Shown here one piece after another: positions 40,869-50,108 of a stretch of DNA of 64,000 bases (position 1 is its first letter; each line of letters starts with the position of its first letter). The notes under the pieces are model-generated. The model was not told the DNA's origin. It saw only the letters and a list, made by a program, of their open reading frames with translations, and did no database searches. This DNA comes from an uncultured Blautia sp. (GTDB lineage Bacteria; Bacillota; Clostridia; Lachnospirales; Lachnospiraceae): positions 1 through 64,000 of the forward strand of contig CAKROW010000005.1 in assembly GCA_934373235.1 (NCBI GenBank), in the 5' to 3' direction. The translations under genes were made by a program, and so were the position numbers.

Positions 40869-42524
40869 ATGAAGAAGAAACAGATGCCTGTCCTGGTGGT
40901 AATCCTTTTGATTGTCCTGGTGGCTGTGATCGGAGCTGCCGTTTACGGGATCAACAAGCTGATACCCACCGGGAAACAGATGAATCTGACAGAATATTAC
41001 GGACAGAATGAAGATGGTGAGGCAACCCTTATCATCGGAACAGACAAACTGGAGCAGAAGGCCATTATTTCCGGGGAAGAGGCATACCTGCCTCTGGATG
41101 TGGTAAATTCATATCTCAATCAGAGATATTACTGGGACAGTGACAACAAGAAGATTCTGTATGCGACTCCGTCAAAGCTTACAGAGATGGCTGCCTCACC
41201 GGAATCAGGAAGTGAGGTATGGCTTAACGGAGAGACTGTATATTTAAGCATTTCCTACATTAAAGAGTATACAGACATCGATTCATATATATATGAGAAT
41301 CCATCAAGAGTAGCAATTCAGAAGAAATTCAAAAATGTAAACACTGTAACTGCACAGAAGGATACTGCAATCCGTTACCGGGGTGGAATCAAATCCGAGA
41401 TCCTTACAAAAGTAAGCAAAGGAACTGTTCTGCGTCTGATCCAGGAGCTGGATGAGTGGGATCAGGTGGCAACTGATGACGGATATATCGGTTATGTCCG
41501 GAAGAATAAGGTTTCTGACCCGGAGAAGAAGACTTTTGAGCGGGATTTTGAGACAGAGACATACAGTTACATTACCATGGAGGATCCTGTGAATCTGGCA
41601 TGGCATCAGGTGACCAGCACAGATGCCAACAGTTATCTGGCAGATACCATACAGAATATGACTGGCGTAAATGTGATCTCGCCTACCTGGTTCTCAGTTG
41701 CGGACAATAAAGGAAACATTACCAATCTTTCCTCAGGAGAGTATGTGGTACAGGCTCATGAGAGAGGACTTCAGGTCTGGGGGCTTATTGACAACTTCAG
41801 TGAGAATATAAAGACAACTACAGTCCTGTCCAGTACAGATTCCAGACAGAACCTGGTGAATCAGCTTGTTACAGCAGCACTTAAGGTGGGGCTGGATGGA
41901 ATCAATATTGATTTTGAATATTTAAGTGAGGATGTGGGAGTACATTTCCTGGAGTTTTTGAGGGAACTGTCTATTCTGTGTCATCAGAACAATCTGGTTC
42001 TTTCTGTTGATAATCCTGTACCTGAGGATTTTACCAGCCATTATGACAGGGCTGAACAGGGAAGGGTCGTTGATTATGTGATTATCATGGGATATGATGA
42101 GCATTATGTAGGCTCAGAGGAGGCTGGTTCAGTTGCGTCTCTTCCATGGGTGGAACAGGGAATCAAGGATACACTGGAAGAGGTTCCGGCAAAACGTGTG
42201 ATCAATGCAATTCCGTTCTATACCCGCCTTTGGAAAAAGACAGATGGAGGGGCGCTCACAAGTGAGGCAATTGGAATGGATCAGGCACAGGAAGTGATCA
42301 CAGCCAATAATGTGGAGACCTACTGGGATAAGACAACAAGTCAGAATTATGGTAAATACGAGGCAGATGGCGCAACTTATGAGATATGGCTTGAGGATGC
42401 GCAGTCTATTGCCGAGAAGGTGAAGCTGATCTCCCAATACAAACTTGCGGGCGTTGCAGAATGGAAGCTTGGCTTTGAAAACAGCAGTATCTGGCAGGTG
42501 ATCTCTGATAACCTGACGGAATAA
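40869..42524 (+). CDS. Membrane-anchored SH3-like/GH18 glycoside hydrolase
   Basis: A 551-residue protein with one N-terminal transmembrane helix (about 8-30), a region like the stalk-binding copper-amine-oxidase-type domain (about 45-150, ISGEEAYLPLDVVN), a bacterial SH3 domain (about 155-215, TAIRYRGGIKSEILTKV and GYIGYVRKNKV) and a GH18 barrel (about 225-548). The catalytic motif is DGINIDFE (343-350), with Glu350 as proton donor; Asn346 replaces the first Asp of the usual DxDxE. The closest known types are YaaH/SleL-like peptidoglycan N-acetylglucosaminidases of spores. A peptidoglycan amidase follows, so a wall-remodelling role is likely. AAAGGAAG is the SD. Confidence 0.85.
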   Translation: MKKKQMPVLVVILLIVLVAVIGAAVYGINKLIPTGKQMNLTEYYGQNEDGEATLIIGTDKLEQKAIISGEEAYLPLDVVNSYLNQRYYWDSDNKKILYATPSKLTEMAASPESGSEVWLNGETVYLSISYIKEYTDIDSYIYENPSRVAIQKKFKNVNTVTAQKDTAIRYRGGIKSEILTKVSKGTVLRLIQELDEWDQVATDDGYIGYVRKNKVSDPEKKTFERDFETETYSYITMEDPVNLAWHQVTSTDANSYLADTIQNMTGVNVISPTWFSVADNKGNITNLSSGEYVVQAHERGLQVWGLIDNFSENIKTTTVLSSTDSRQNLVNQLVTAALKVGLDGINIDFEYLSEDVGVHFLEFLRELSILCHQNNLVLSVDNPVPEDFTSHYDRAEQGRVVDYVIIMGYDEHYVGSEEAGSVASLPWVEQGIKDTLEEVPAKRVINAIPFYTRLWKKTDGGALTSEAIGMDQAQEVITANNVETYWDKTTSQNYGKYEADGATYEIWLEDAQSIAEKVKLISQYKLAGVAEWKLGFENSSIWQVISDNLTE

Positions 42525-42542
42525 AACAAAAGAAAAGAAGTA

Positions 42543-42592
42543 AAAACACTCCCGAGGACATATATTAAAGTAAATATGCCAGGGGGTGTTTT
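42543..42592 (+). promoter_or_regulatory. Hairpin covering the SD of the amidase gene
   Basis: AAAACACTCCC (42543-42553) pairs with GGGGGTGTTTT (42582-42592), eleven pairs with one G-U. The right arm contains the only SD-like sequence (GGGGGTG) of the next gene and ends in a short T tract, so it could act as a terminator of the GH18 gene or mask translation of the amidase. Confidence 0.55.
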
Positions 42593-42595
42593 GCG

Positions 42596-43342
42596 TTGAA
42601 AAAACACTTTGCGGAACTTATAATGGCTTTTGTAATGCTGATCTGTTTTTATCTGTTGTCAGGAAAGGCAGCGGACACTGCCAGAGAAATCCTGAATCCC
42701 TCTTCCCAGGAAAAACTGATCCTGGTGGATGCCGGACATGGAGGCGCAGATCCGGGAATGGTTGGAATCGGGGAGCTGAAGGAGAAGGATATTAACCTCC
42801 AGGTATCCATGAAGCTGAAGAGTGCACTGGAGGAGAGAGGATTTACCGTGATCATGACCAGGGAATCGGATACCGGCCTTTACGAAAAAGGGACTGTGAA
42901 TCTGAAAGCACAGGACCTGCAGAATCGGATCGGGATGATACGGAAATATCAGCCGGCACTTTCCATCAGTGTGCATCAGAACAGCTACAGCGATGGGAAG
43001 GTATGTGGACCGCAGGTTTTTTATTATGAAGATTCCCGGGAAGGGGAAGAGCTTGCAGATGCAATACAGAATCAGCTTAACGAGAAACTTCAGGTGGAGA
43101 GACCTCGGGAGATCAAGGGAAACAGGAGCTATTACATGTTGAAGAGAAGTCCGGGGATCATCAATATTGTGGAGTGCGGTTTTCTTACCAATCCCGGGGA
43201 GGCAGAACTGCTTCAGACAGAAGAGTATCAGCAGAAGGTAGCTGATGCAATTGCTGAGGGTGTCGTTACATATCTGAATGGGAATTCAGGAAAACAGAAA
43301 TACTCTCTGGGGGTCACTGAAAAAAATATTCATTTTTTGTGA
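42596..43342 (+). CDS. cwlD: N-acetylmuramoyl-L-alanine amidase, CwlD-like
   Basis: A 248-residue Amidase_3 enzyme with an N-terminal signal or anchor helix (about 6-24). Zinc ligands and catalysis: His48 (DAGHGG), Glu63 (ELKEKDINL), His127 (SVHQNSYSD) and Glu193 (IVECGFLTN). Short single-domain forms without wall-binding repeats match CwlD, which removes peptides from cortex peptidoglycan to allow muramic-lactam formation during sporulation. The start is a TTG at 42596, chosen because the KKHF positively charged N-terminus and the GGGGG SD both fit; the next ATG would cut into the signal helix. Confidence 0.88.
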   Translation: MKKHFAELIMAFVMLICFYLLSGKAADTAREILNPSSQEKLILVDAGHGGADPGMVGIGELKEKDINLQVSMKLKSALEERGFTVIMTRESDTGLYEKGTVNLKAQDLQNRIGMIRKYQPALSISVHQNSYSDGKVCGPQVFYYEDSREGEELADAIQNQLNEKLQVERPREIKGNRSYYMLKRSPGIINIVECGFLTNPGEAELLQTEEYQQKVADAIAEGVVTYLNGNSGKQKYSLGVTEKNIHFL

Positions 43343-43400
43343 ATTGTCTTTTCATAAAATGATGATTCTGATATACTTGACATGAATTAAGGAGAAATCT

Positions 43401-45398
43401 ATGTTTGGAATTATCTATCTTATCTTATGTATACTGACAGGACTTGAAGCAGCGGGAGGTCTGCTTCTGCACAGAACAACAGGAAATGTAAATGCGCTGT
43501 GGGTGAAACTGCCTGCAGCGTTTGGAACCGGTATTTTACTTATGACATGGCCGGTTTATATCATTTCCTGGATCGTAAGTGTGTGTGCAGGAGCGGAAAC
43601 TCCGCTTTTTTACGGTAATCTGGCAGTGATGGCTGCAGCAGCATTTATCCTGGCGGTCCTGTATATCCGAAGGAAACAGAAAGGAAAGCCATTATTTCGG
43701 GTAATGGACGATGCGGCCCGGATAAACCGGACTACGAAAAAAGAGATCATATTTTTTCTCATACTGGCCGTATTTATAACAGGGATGATGTTCTACGTGT
43801 TTCATGTGAAAGACGGAAGACTGTATTCAGGTTTTACAGTATTTGGAGATTATGCGCCCCATACTGCAATGATGAGATCCTTTTCCAGAGGAAATAATTT
43901 TCCCACACAGTATCCACATTATGGCGGGGCAGATGTAAAATACCATTTTATGTTCCAGTTTCTTGTGGGAAACCTGGAATATTTGGGAATAAGACTGGAT
44001 CTGGGATATAATCTGGTAAGTATTCTTTCACTGCTTGGTTTTCTTATGATCCTGTATTCCATATGTTACAGAATATTTCACAGCTTCTGGGCGGGCTGTG
44101 TGAGTATTATACTGTTTGTATTCAGGAGCGGAACTGCTGTATGGAGATTTCTGTGGGAACATATGCAGGCAGGTGATCTTCTGTCCACTCTTGAGGAGAA
44201 TACCTCCTTTATCGGTTACACAGCTAATGAGAACTGGGGACTGTGGAATTTTAATGTTTACCTTAACCAGAGACATCTTGCATTTGGGCTTCTGATCGCG
44301 GCACTGGCAGTGTGGATCTATATGGACTGGGTGGAAGCTTCAGGCGCACAGGAGGAGAAGGGGCTGGAATGGCTGAAAGATCGTTTTTTTACAAAGGAAG
44401 CCTGGATGTTCCGGGACTGGAAGTGTGGGGCACTGACCGGAATTTTTATGGGAATGATCGCATTCTGGAACGGGGCAGCGCTGATCGGCGGACTTCTGAT
44501 CCTTCTTGGGTTTGCCATATTTTCTGACGGCAAGCTTGATTATGCACTGACAGCATTGATCGCGGTGATTCTTTCCGGGATACAGAGCAGCAGTTTTATT
44601 TCAGGTTCAGCCATGAGTCCGGCTTTTTACTGGGGATTCCTGGCAGACAACAGGAGTCTTCCGGGAGTTGCCTGGTACCTTATTCAGATCAGTGGGGTAT
44701 TTTTTCTGGGGCTTATTGTTGTGGCAGTATTTCTGAAAAGGACAGAGAGAATTTTTCTTATGGGATTTGTTTTTCCTCTGTTTTTTGCCTTTCTTGTATC
44801 TCTTACACCGGATATCAATGTGAATCATAAATATGTGATGATCTCTTATGCTTTTGCAACGGTATTCTGGGGAGGAATGCTGCGCAGGCTATGGAAACCT
44901 GGAGGAAATGGAATTAAAATACTGGCTGTGAGAACTGCCTGTGTTTTTTTCAGTATATTTATGACAGCAACCGGACTTTATGATTTTGTGATCATTATAA
45001 GGGATAATGATACTAATCACAGGATGTGGGTAGATATGAACAGCAGTCTTACAGACTGGCTCAGTGCTAACCTGAAGAAAGATGATCTGATCCTTACACC
45101 GGAATATACTATGAACGACGTGACCATGTCCGGTGTGATGATGTACTGTGGATGGCCGTATTATGCCTGGTCTGCAGGTTACGATACCTATTACAGAGCC
45201 GGACAGGCACAGATCATCTATTCCACAACAGATAAGGAGCTTCTGGAAAGCACAGTAGCCCGGGAAAAGATCACCTACATTCTGTACGAAGACGGAATGG
45301 AATTTGAACAGCAGCAATGCCGGGAGGATATTATCAAAGAAATATATCCACTGGTTTACACTTCAGAGGATGGGAGAATAAGGATTTATGAAACATGA
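43401..45398 (+). CDS. Large polytopic membrane protein, probable GT-C-type glycosyltransferase
   Basis: A 665-residue protein with about 13 predicted membrane helices. An extracytoplasmic loop near residues 145-190 holds FGDYAPHTAMMRSF and KYHFMFQFLVG, with an Asp/His arrangement like the acidic first-loop motif of GT-C transferases. The C-terminal 110 residues are soluble and include a DLILTPEYTM and AGYDTYYRAGQ segment. It resembles the DUF2298-like protein encoded at 46118-48370 in its pattern of MMRS, P and YHF/YYYG motifs, so the two may be distant paralogues. It overlaps the GT2 gene by 11 bases. SD AAGGAG. Donor and acceptor are unknown. Confidence 0.65.
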   Translation: MFGIIYLILCILTGLEAAGGLLLHRTTGNVNALWVKLPAAFGTGILLMTWPVYIISWIVSVCAGAETPLFYGNLAVMAAAAFILAVLYIRRKQKGKPLFRVMDDAARINRTTKKEIIFFLILAVFITGMMFYVFHVKDGRLYSGFTVFGDYAPHTAMMRSFSRGNNFPTQYPHYGGADVKYHFMFQFLVGNLEYLGIRLDLGYNLVSILSLLGFLMILYSICYRIFHSFWAGCVSIILFVFRSGTAVWRFLWEHMQAGDLLSTLEENTSFIGYTANENWGLWNFNVYLNQRHLAFGLLIAALAVWIYMDWVEASGAQEEKGLEWLKDRFFTKEAWMFRDWKCGALTGIFMGMIAFWNGAALIGGLLILLGFAIFSDGKLDYALTALIAVILSGIQSSSFISGSAMSPAFYWGFLADNRSLPGVAWYLIQISGVFFLGLIVVAVFLKRTERIFLMGFVFPLFFAFLVSLTPDINVNHKYVMISYAFATVFWGGMLRRLWKPGGNGIKILAVRTACVFFSIFMTATGLYDFVIIIRDNDTNHRMWVDMNSSLTDWLSANLKKDDLILTPEYTMNDVTMSGVMMYCGWPYYAWSAGYDTYYRAGQAQIIYSTTDKELLESTVAREKITYILYEDGMEFEQQQCREDIIKEIYPLVYTSEDGRIRIYET

Positions 45399-46098
45399 CA
45401 GCTTGTACATTATTATGCCTGCCTACAATGAAGAAAAAAACATCGGAGATGTGATACAGCAGTGGTATCCGGTAGTGGAAACCATTGGCAATGACAGCAG
45501 GCTTGTGATCTTAAACGATGGAAGTAAAGATTCGACTTACCGTAAAATACAGGAATATGAGAATCAATATGACAGGCTTATTGGCATTGATAAAGAAAAT
45601 GAAGGTCACGGAGGAACTATTTTACGAGGCTATCACTATGCTATTGAAGCAGGGGCTGATTATATTTTTCAGACAGATTCAGACGGACAGACTCTTCCCG
45701 AGGAATTCTGGCAGTTCTGGGAGAAGAGGCGGGATTGCGGACTTCTTATCGGAAACCGTAAGGGCCGGGAAGATGGAATTTCCAGAGTGGTGGTAACAAA
45801 GGTGCTGCGTCTGGTTATATTTATGACCTTCGGAGTGTGGGTAAAGGATGCAAACACACCCTATCGCCTTATGCGAAGCAGACAGCTTGAGAAGGTCCTG
45901 AAACGGATCCCGGAGGGATTCTTTTTATCAAATGTACTTATGACAGTGATCTATGAGAAACATCATCTTCATGTGGAATATATTCCTATTACATTTCGTC
46001 CGCGCCAGGGTGGGAAAAATTCCATCAATATGAAAAGGATCGTGAAGATCGGCAGACAGGCAATGGGAGATTTTCTGCGCCTGCGCAGCCGGATATGA
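45388..46098 (+). CDS. GT2 family glycosyltransferase
   Basis: A 236-residue GT-A fold transferase related to polyprenyl-phosphate sugar synthases. It starts IIMPAYNEEKNIGDVI, carries the LNDGSKDSTY block and the metal-binding QTDSDGQTLPEEFW (DxD), then NRKGREDG and TPYRLMRS, with FRPRQGGKNSIN near the end, as in dolichol- or undecaprenyl-phosphate glycosyltransferases. No clear transmembrane tail. It probably charges a lipid carrier used by the two flanking polytopic proteins. SD AAGGA lies inside the upstream gene, with which it overlaps by 11 bases. Confidence 0.88.
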   Translation: MKHDSLYIIMPAYNEEKNIGDVIQQWYPVVETIGNDSRLVILNDGSKDSTYRKIQEYENQYDRLIGIDKENEGHGGTILRGYHYAIEAGADYIFQTDSDGQTLPEEFWQFWEKRRDCGLLIGNRKGREDGISRVVVTKVLRLVIFMTFGVWVKDANTPYRLMRSRQLEKVLKRIPEGFFLSNVLMTVIYEKHHLHVEYIPITFRPRQGGKNSINMKRIVKIGRQAMGDFLRLRSRI

Positions 46099-46117
46099 TA
46101 TGGGAGGAAACAGACAG

Positions 46118-48370
46118 ATGAGTGAAAAAATAAAAAAGATACTGCCTGAGACTGTGATCGCTGTGGTACTTGTGGCATTGTCGGCATTTCTTTTAAAGGG
46201 AGATGTATGGACGTTCTGGACCTGGTGTCTGTTGGCACTTTTTATGGGAATGATCGCCATGCCTGTAACTGGAAAGCTTTTTGAAAACTTTGAGGATAAA
46301 GGCTGGCTCTTTTCAAAAGTCCTGGCAATTGCAGTGACAGGATTTCTTACATGGTTTTTGGTTGCCATAGAGGTACTTCCTTTTACAGCAGTGACCTGCA
46401 TTGCGGTCTCACTTGTATGTGGAGCCGGATGTGTAGTGCTTTTTCATTATCAGCTCAAAAAAGGGGAAATCTGTTATCCGGAAGGCCGGATGTCCCTGGT
46501 ATTCAGGGAAGAGCTTCTGTTTTTGGCAGTATTTCTTCTGTGGACATATGTGGCAGGATTTCATCCACAGGCCTATGGAACCGAAAAGTTTATGGATTAT
46601 GGATTTATGGAAGCGATGATGCGCAGTAAGACATTACCGGCCAGAGATCTGTGGTATTCAGAAGGAACCATCAATTATTATTATGGTGGTCAGTATTTTG
46701 CAGTATTTCTCACCAAGCTTTCCGGTAGCAGAGTTGAGCTTACATATAATCTTATGAGAACTTTTGTGGCTGCTTTTGGGTTTGTACTGCCGTTTTCCCT
46801 GGTGAGACAGCTTCTGAGAGATCGCCTGACAGGCAGACTTCAGGGGAAGACAGCATATATTCCGTCTGTAGCCGGATTTACTGCAGGAACTGCAGTTTCT
46901 ATTGCCGGAAATGGCCATTATATTGTGTACCGTTGTGTGCTGCCTCTGATCCACAAGATTCAGGGAGTAGCAGAAACCGGGAGCTACTGGTTCCCGGATG
47001 CAACCCGTTATATAGGTTATAATCCACTGAATGAGGAAGATCAGACTATCCATGAATTTCCCTGCTATTCTTTTGTGCTGGGAGATCTTCATGCACATGT
47101 GGTTAATGTAATGTTTGTACTTCTGGTCATTGGACTCCTTTATACCTGGATGAAGAAAATGCGTACCGGAGAAGCTGTCTATACAAAGATGAAGGGCAGG
47201 GAATTCTGGCTCAGGCAGATTTGTATGCCCCATATTCTTCTGGTATCTGTACTTCTTGGAATGTTTCAGTGGACGAATTACTGGGATTTTGTGATCTACT
47301 TTGTGGTTTCCGGTGGAGTGATCCTTTTTACAAATATCGTGCAGTTTGAAGGCAGGATTTCCAGGATCCTTGTAGTGACAGCGGCACAGGCTGCGGAAAT
47401 GGTAGTGATCTCCTATCTGGTGATCCTTCCTTTTACCTTAAAATTCAAGACAATGGTACAGGGAGTTGCCCTGGCACAGCATCATTCCCTTTTCTATCAG
47501 CTTGTGATCCTCTGGGGGCTTCCGGTGATCCTTACAGTGACCCTTATTGTGTCTGTTCTTTTGGAAAAACTCAGGGGAATGAAAAAGAAAAGCATCTACA
47601 GGCTTCTGGAAGCAGTATCTGTGCCGGATCTTTTTGCTGTGATCCTGGGGCTGTGTGCGATAGGACTGGTGATGATCCCGGAGCTTGTATATGTACGGGA
47701 TATTTATGAAAAGGGTAATGCAAGAGCCAATACCATGTTTAAGCTTACCTATCAGGCTTACATCATGTTCGGAATGGTTATGGGATATGGAATTTACAGA
47801 CTTCTACTTGTATCCAAACAGAAGATATTCAAGATCCTTGCAGGCATCGGTCTGTTTTTACTGATATGGACAGTTGGCTATTTTGGAAATGCGGTACATG
47901 CCTGGTTTGGGGATGTGTGGAAACCGTCACAGTATCAGGGGCTGGATGCAACAACATTCCTGGAAACCGATTTTTCGGAGGATGCTGCAGCGATTCACTG
48001 GCTTAAGGAAAATATCCAGGGTTCACCAGTGGTTCTGGAGGCAAACGGAGACAGTTATTCCGGGTTTGAGCGTGTATCAGCTTCAACCGGATTGCCAACA
48101 GTACTTGGCTGGTATGTTCACGAGTGGCTCTGGAGAAATGATGTGCCGGATCTGAATCAGAAAAGTGAGGAGATCAGGACAATTTATACATCCACAGAAG
48201 AATCCCAGGTGAGAAGCCTGATCCAGAGATATGATATTTCCTATATTTTTGTAGGTTCCAAAGAGAAAGAAAAATACGGAACAGATCTGAACGATGGCAT
48301 GATCCAGAGCCTTGGTGAGATCGTGTTTACAGATGCTTCTTCAGGAACATATATTGTGAAAGTCGATTGA
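46118..48370 (+). CDS. DUF2298 (YYY-type) polytopic membrane protein
   Basis: A 750-residue protein with about 14-16 membrane helices. Family hallmarks are GTINYYYGGQYFAVF, the DLHAHVVNVMF segment and a soluble C-terminal region with RANTMFKLTYQAYIMFG and GWYVHEWLWRN. DUF2298 proteins (Chlor_Arch_YYY) are thought to be lipid-linked-sugar-dependent transferases. I start at 46118 with GGGAGG ten bases upstream; an ATG at 46100 overlaps that SD. It forms a three-gene unit with the GT2 and the 665-residue protein. The stop codon overlaps the promoter of the next gene. Confidence 0.78.
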   Translation: MSEKIKKILPETVIAVVLVALSAFLLKGDVWTFWTWCLLALFMGMIAMPVTGKLFENFEDKGWLFSKVLAIAVTGFLTWFLVAIEVLPFTAVTCIAVSLVCGAGCVVLFHYQLKKGEICYPEGRMSLVFREELLFLAVFLLWTYVAGFHPQAYGTEKFMDYGFMEAMMRSKTLPARDLWYSEGTINYYYGGQYFAVFLTKLSGSRVELTYNLMRTFVAAFGFVLPFSLVRQLLRDRLTGRLQGKTAYIPSVAGFTAGTAVSIAGNGHYIVYRCVLPLIHKIQGVAETGSYWFPDATRYIGYNPLNEEDQTIHEFPCYSFVLGDLHAHVVNVMFVLLVIGLLYTWMKKMRTGEAVYTKMKGREFWLRQICMPHILLVSVLLGMFQWTNYWDFVIYFVVSGGVILFTNIVQFEGRISRILVVTAAQAAEMVVISYLVILPFTLKFKTMVQGVALAQHHSLFYQLVILWGLPVILTVTLIVSVLLEKLRGMKKKSIYRLLEAVSVPDLFAVILGLCAIGLVMIPELVYVRDIYEKGNARANTMFKLTYQAYIMFGMVMGYGIYRLLLVSKQKIFKILAGIGLFLLIWTVGYFGNAVHAWFGDVWKPSQYQGLDATTFLETDFSEDAAAIHWLKENIQGSPVVLEANGDSYSGFERVSASTGLPTVLGWYVHEWLWRNDVPDLNQKSEEIRTIYTSTEESQVRSLIQRYDISYIFVGSKEKEKYGTDLNDGMIQSLGEIVFTDASSGTYIVKVD

Positions 48371-48396
48371 CAGTATTTTGGATAAGCCTGTATAAT
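48367..48396 (+). promoter_or_regulatory. Sigma-A promoter of the HD-tsaC-rpiB-dCMP deaminase run
   Basis: Perfect TTGACA (48367-48372) overlapping the upstream stop codon, 18 bases, perfect TATAAT (48391-48396). Confidence 0.75.
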
Positions 48397-48438
48397 AAAA
48401 ATATGGATTTTCATAATAAATGACAGGAGGCAGGGCTT

Positions 48439-49020
48439 ATGGACAGACTTAACAGATTATATATGGAAATGATTCAGTATTATCAGGGGAGTCCGAAACA
48501 GATTCAGCATTTGGCGAAGGTTCACAGTTTTTCCAGACTGATCGGCCAGAAAGAAGGACTGGATGAGAAGACTCTTTATACACTGGAAGCTGCTGCACTG
48601 GTTCACGATATCGGAATCAAACCGGGAATGGAGAGGTATGGACGTTCTGATGGCAAGATCCAGGAGAAACTGGGACCGGCTGCGGCAGAGCGGATGCTTG
48701 GGGAGCTTGGATTTGAGAAGGATGTGAGCGAGCGGGTTTCGTATCTGGTTGGTCATCATCATACTTATGAGAATATTGACGGGATCGATTATCAGATCCT
48801 TGTAGAAGCTGATTTTCTGGTGAATTATTTTGAAGATGATATTTCAGCAGATCATATCAGAAACAGTGTGCAGAAGATATTCAAAACAGAAACAGGTAAG
48901 AAAATTGCAGAGGAAATGTTTTTTCCGAAGCCGTTTGAGAAGTCTGAGACATGGGCACAGGATGCACTTCAGGATCTGGAAGATTTCATTGAAGAGCAGG
49001 GAGTATATATCAGACAGTAA
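48439..49020 (+). CDS. HD-domain hydrolase
   Basis: A 193-residue HD superfamily phosphohydrolase. Metal ligands are His29 (KVHSFSR), His56-Asp57 (ALVHDIG), the GHHHTY histidines and a late Asp in LVEADFLVN. Substrate is not deducible; small HD proteins act on nucleotides or phosphate esters. AGGAGG precedes the ATG. The next gene begins 12 bases after the stop. Confidence 0.85.
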   Translation: MDRLNRLYMEMIQYYQGSPKQIQHLAKVHSFSRLIGQKEGLDEKTLYTLEAAALVHDIGIKPGMERYGRSDGKIQEKLGPAAAERMLGELGFEKDVSERVSYLVGHHHTYENIDGIDYQILVEADFLVNYFEDDISADHIRNSVQKIFKTETGKKIAEEMFFPKPFEKSETWAQDALQDLEDFIEEQGVYIRQ

Positions 49021-49032
49021 TGGAGTAATAAA

Positions 49033-50082
49033 ATGAAAGCAGAAATAGCAGTAATGACAACAGAGAATGTGGATGCGGACGCCATTGCCAGGGGTGGAGA
49101 AATCCTTAAAAAAGGTGGTCTTGTAGCATTTCCCACAGAAACCGTATATGGCCTGGGCGGCAATGCACTGGACCCGGAAGCATCAAAGAAAATCTATGCA
49201 GCAAAGGGAAGGCCTTCCGATAATCCTCTGATCGTACATATTGCAGATATAAAGGATCTTAAGAAGGTGGCAGCAGAGGTGCCGGAGAAGGCGCAGATCC
49301 TGGCTGATAAATACTGGCCGGGTCCTCTTACGATGATCCTTCCCAAGGCAGATATCGTACCTTCTGAGACAACCGGGGGACTGGACAGTGTGGCTGTGCG
49401 GTTCCCAAGTGACCGGATCGCACAGGCGCTGATCCTTGCAGGAGGGGGATTTGTAGCAGCACCAAGTGCTAATACATCCGGACGCCCCAGCCCGACAACT
49501 GCAGGTCATGTGATCGAGGATCTGGGAGATAAGATCGATATGATCATTGATGGAGGACAGGTGTGTATAGGTCTGGAATCAACCATTGTTGATTTTACGG
49601 AGGATGTTCCGGTAGTTTTAAGACCAGGATATATTTCTCTGGAGATGCTTCAGGAAACACTGGGTGATGTACGTATGGACAGGGGACTGATAAGTCCTGA
49701 CAGCAAAGTGCACCCCAAGGCGCCGGGAATGAAATACAGACATTATGCGCCTAAGGCTGATCTTACTATTATAGAAGGTGAAGCTGAGAATGTGATCCGG
49801 GAAATCCTCAGGAGAACAGACGAAGCTCTGGCAAAAGACAAAAAAGTTGGAATTATCGCAACAGATGAGACAAAAGACAGATACACAGAAGGTATTGTAA
49901 AGAGTATCGGAAGCAGGGATCAGGAGGAGACCATAGCACATCATCTCTATGAGGTCCTTCGGGATTTTGACAGTTGTAATGTAAGCGAGATTTACTCAGA
50001 GGCTTTTTATACACCAAGGATGGGACAGGCGATTATGAATCGGCTTCTGAAGGCTGCAGGCCACAAAATTATCAAAGTATAA
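49033..50082 (+). CDS. tsaC: L-threonylcarbamoyladenylate synthase (Sua5/TsaC)
   Basis: A 349-residue two-domain Sua5-type enzyme. It makes threonylcarbamoyl-AMP from threonine, bicarbonate and ATP for tRNA t6A37. The YrdC domain (1-210) has FPTETVYGLGGNAL, KGRPSDNPLIVHI, KYWPGPLTMIL and APSANTSGRPSPTTA; the Sua5 domain (about 235-349) follows SPGMKYRHYAPKA-like text (APGMKYRHYAPK). It is co-transcribed with the HD gene and rpiB. Confidence 0.95.
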   Translation: MKAEIAVMTTENVDADAIARGGEILKKGGLVAFPTETVYGLGGNALDPEASKKIYAAKGRPSDNPLIVHIADIKDLKKVAAEVPEKAQILADKYWPGPLTMILPKADIVPSETTGGLDSVAVRFPSDRIAQALILAGGGFVAAPSANTSGRPSPTTAGHVIEDLGDKIDMIIDGGQVCIGLESTIVDFTEDVPVVLRPGYISLEMLQETLGDVRMDRGLISPDSKVHPKAPGMKYRHYAPKADLTIIEGEAENVIREILRRTDEALAKDKKVGIIATDETKDRYTEGIVKSIGSRDQEETIAHHLYEVLRDFDSCNVSEIYSEAFYTPRMGQAIMNRLLKAAGHKIIKV

Positions 50083-50108
50083 AAATATTTTTCAGGAGGG
50101 AACGAAAA

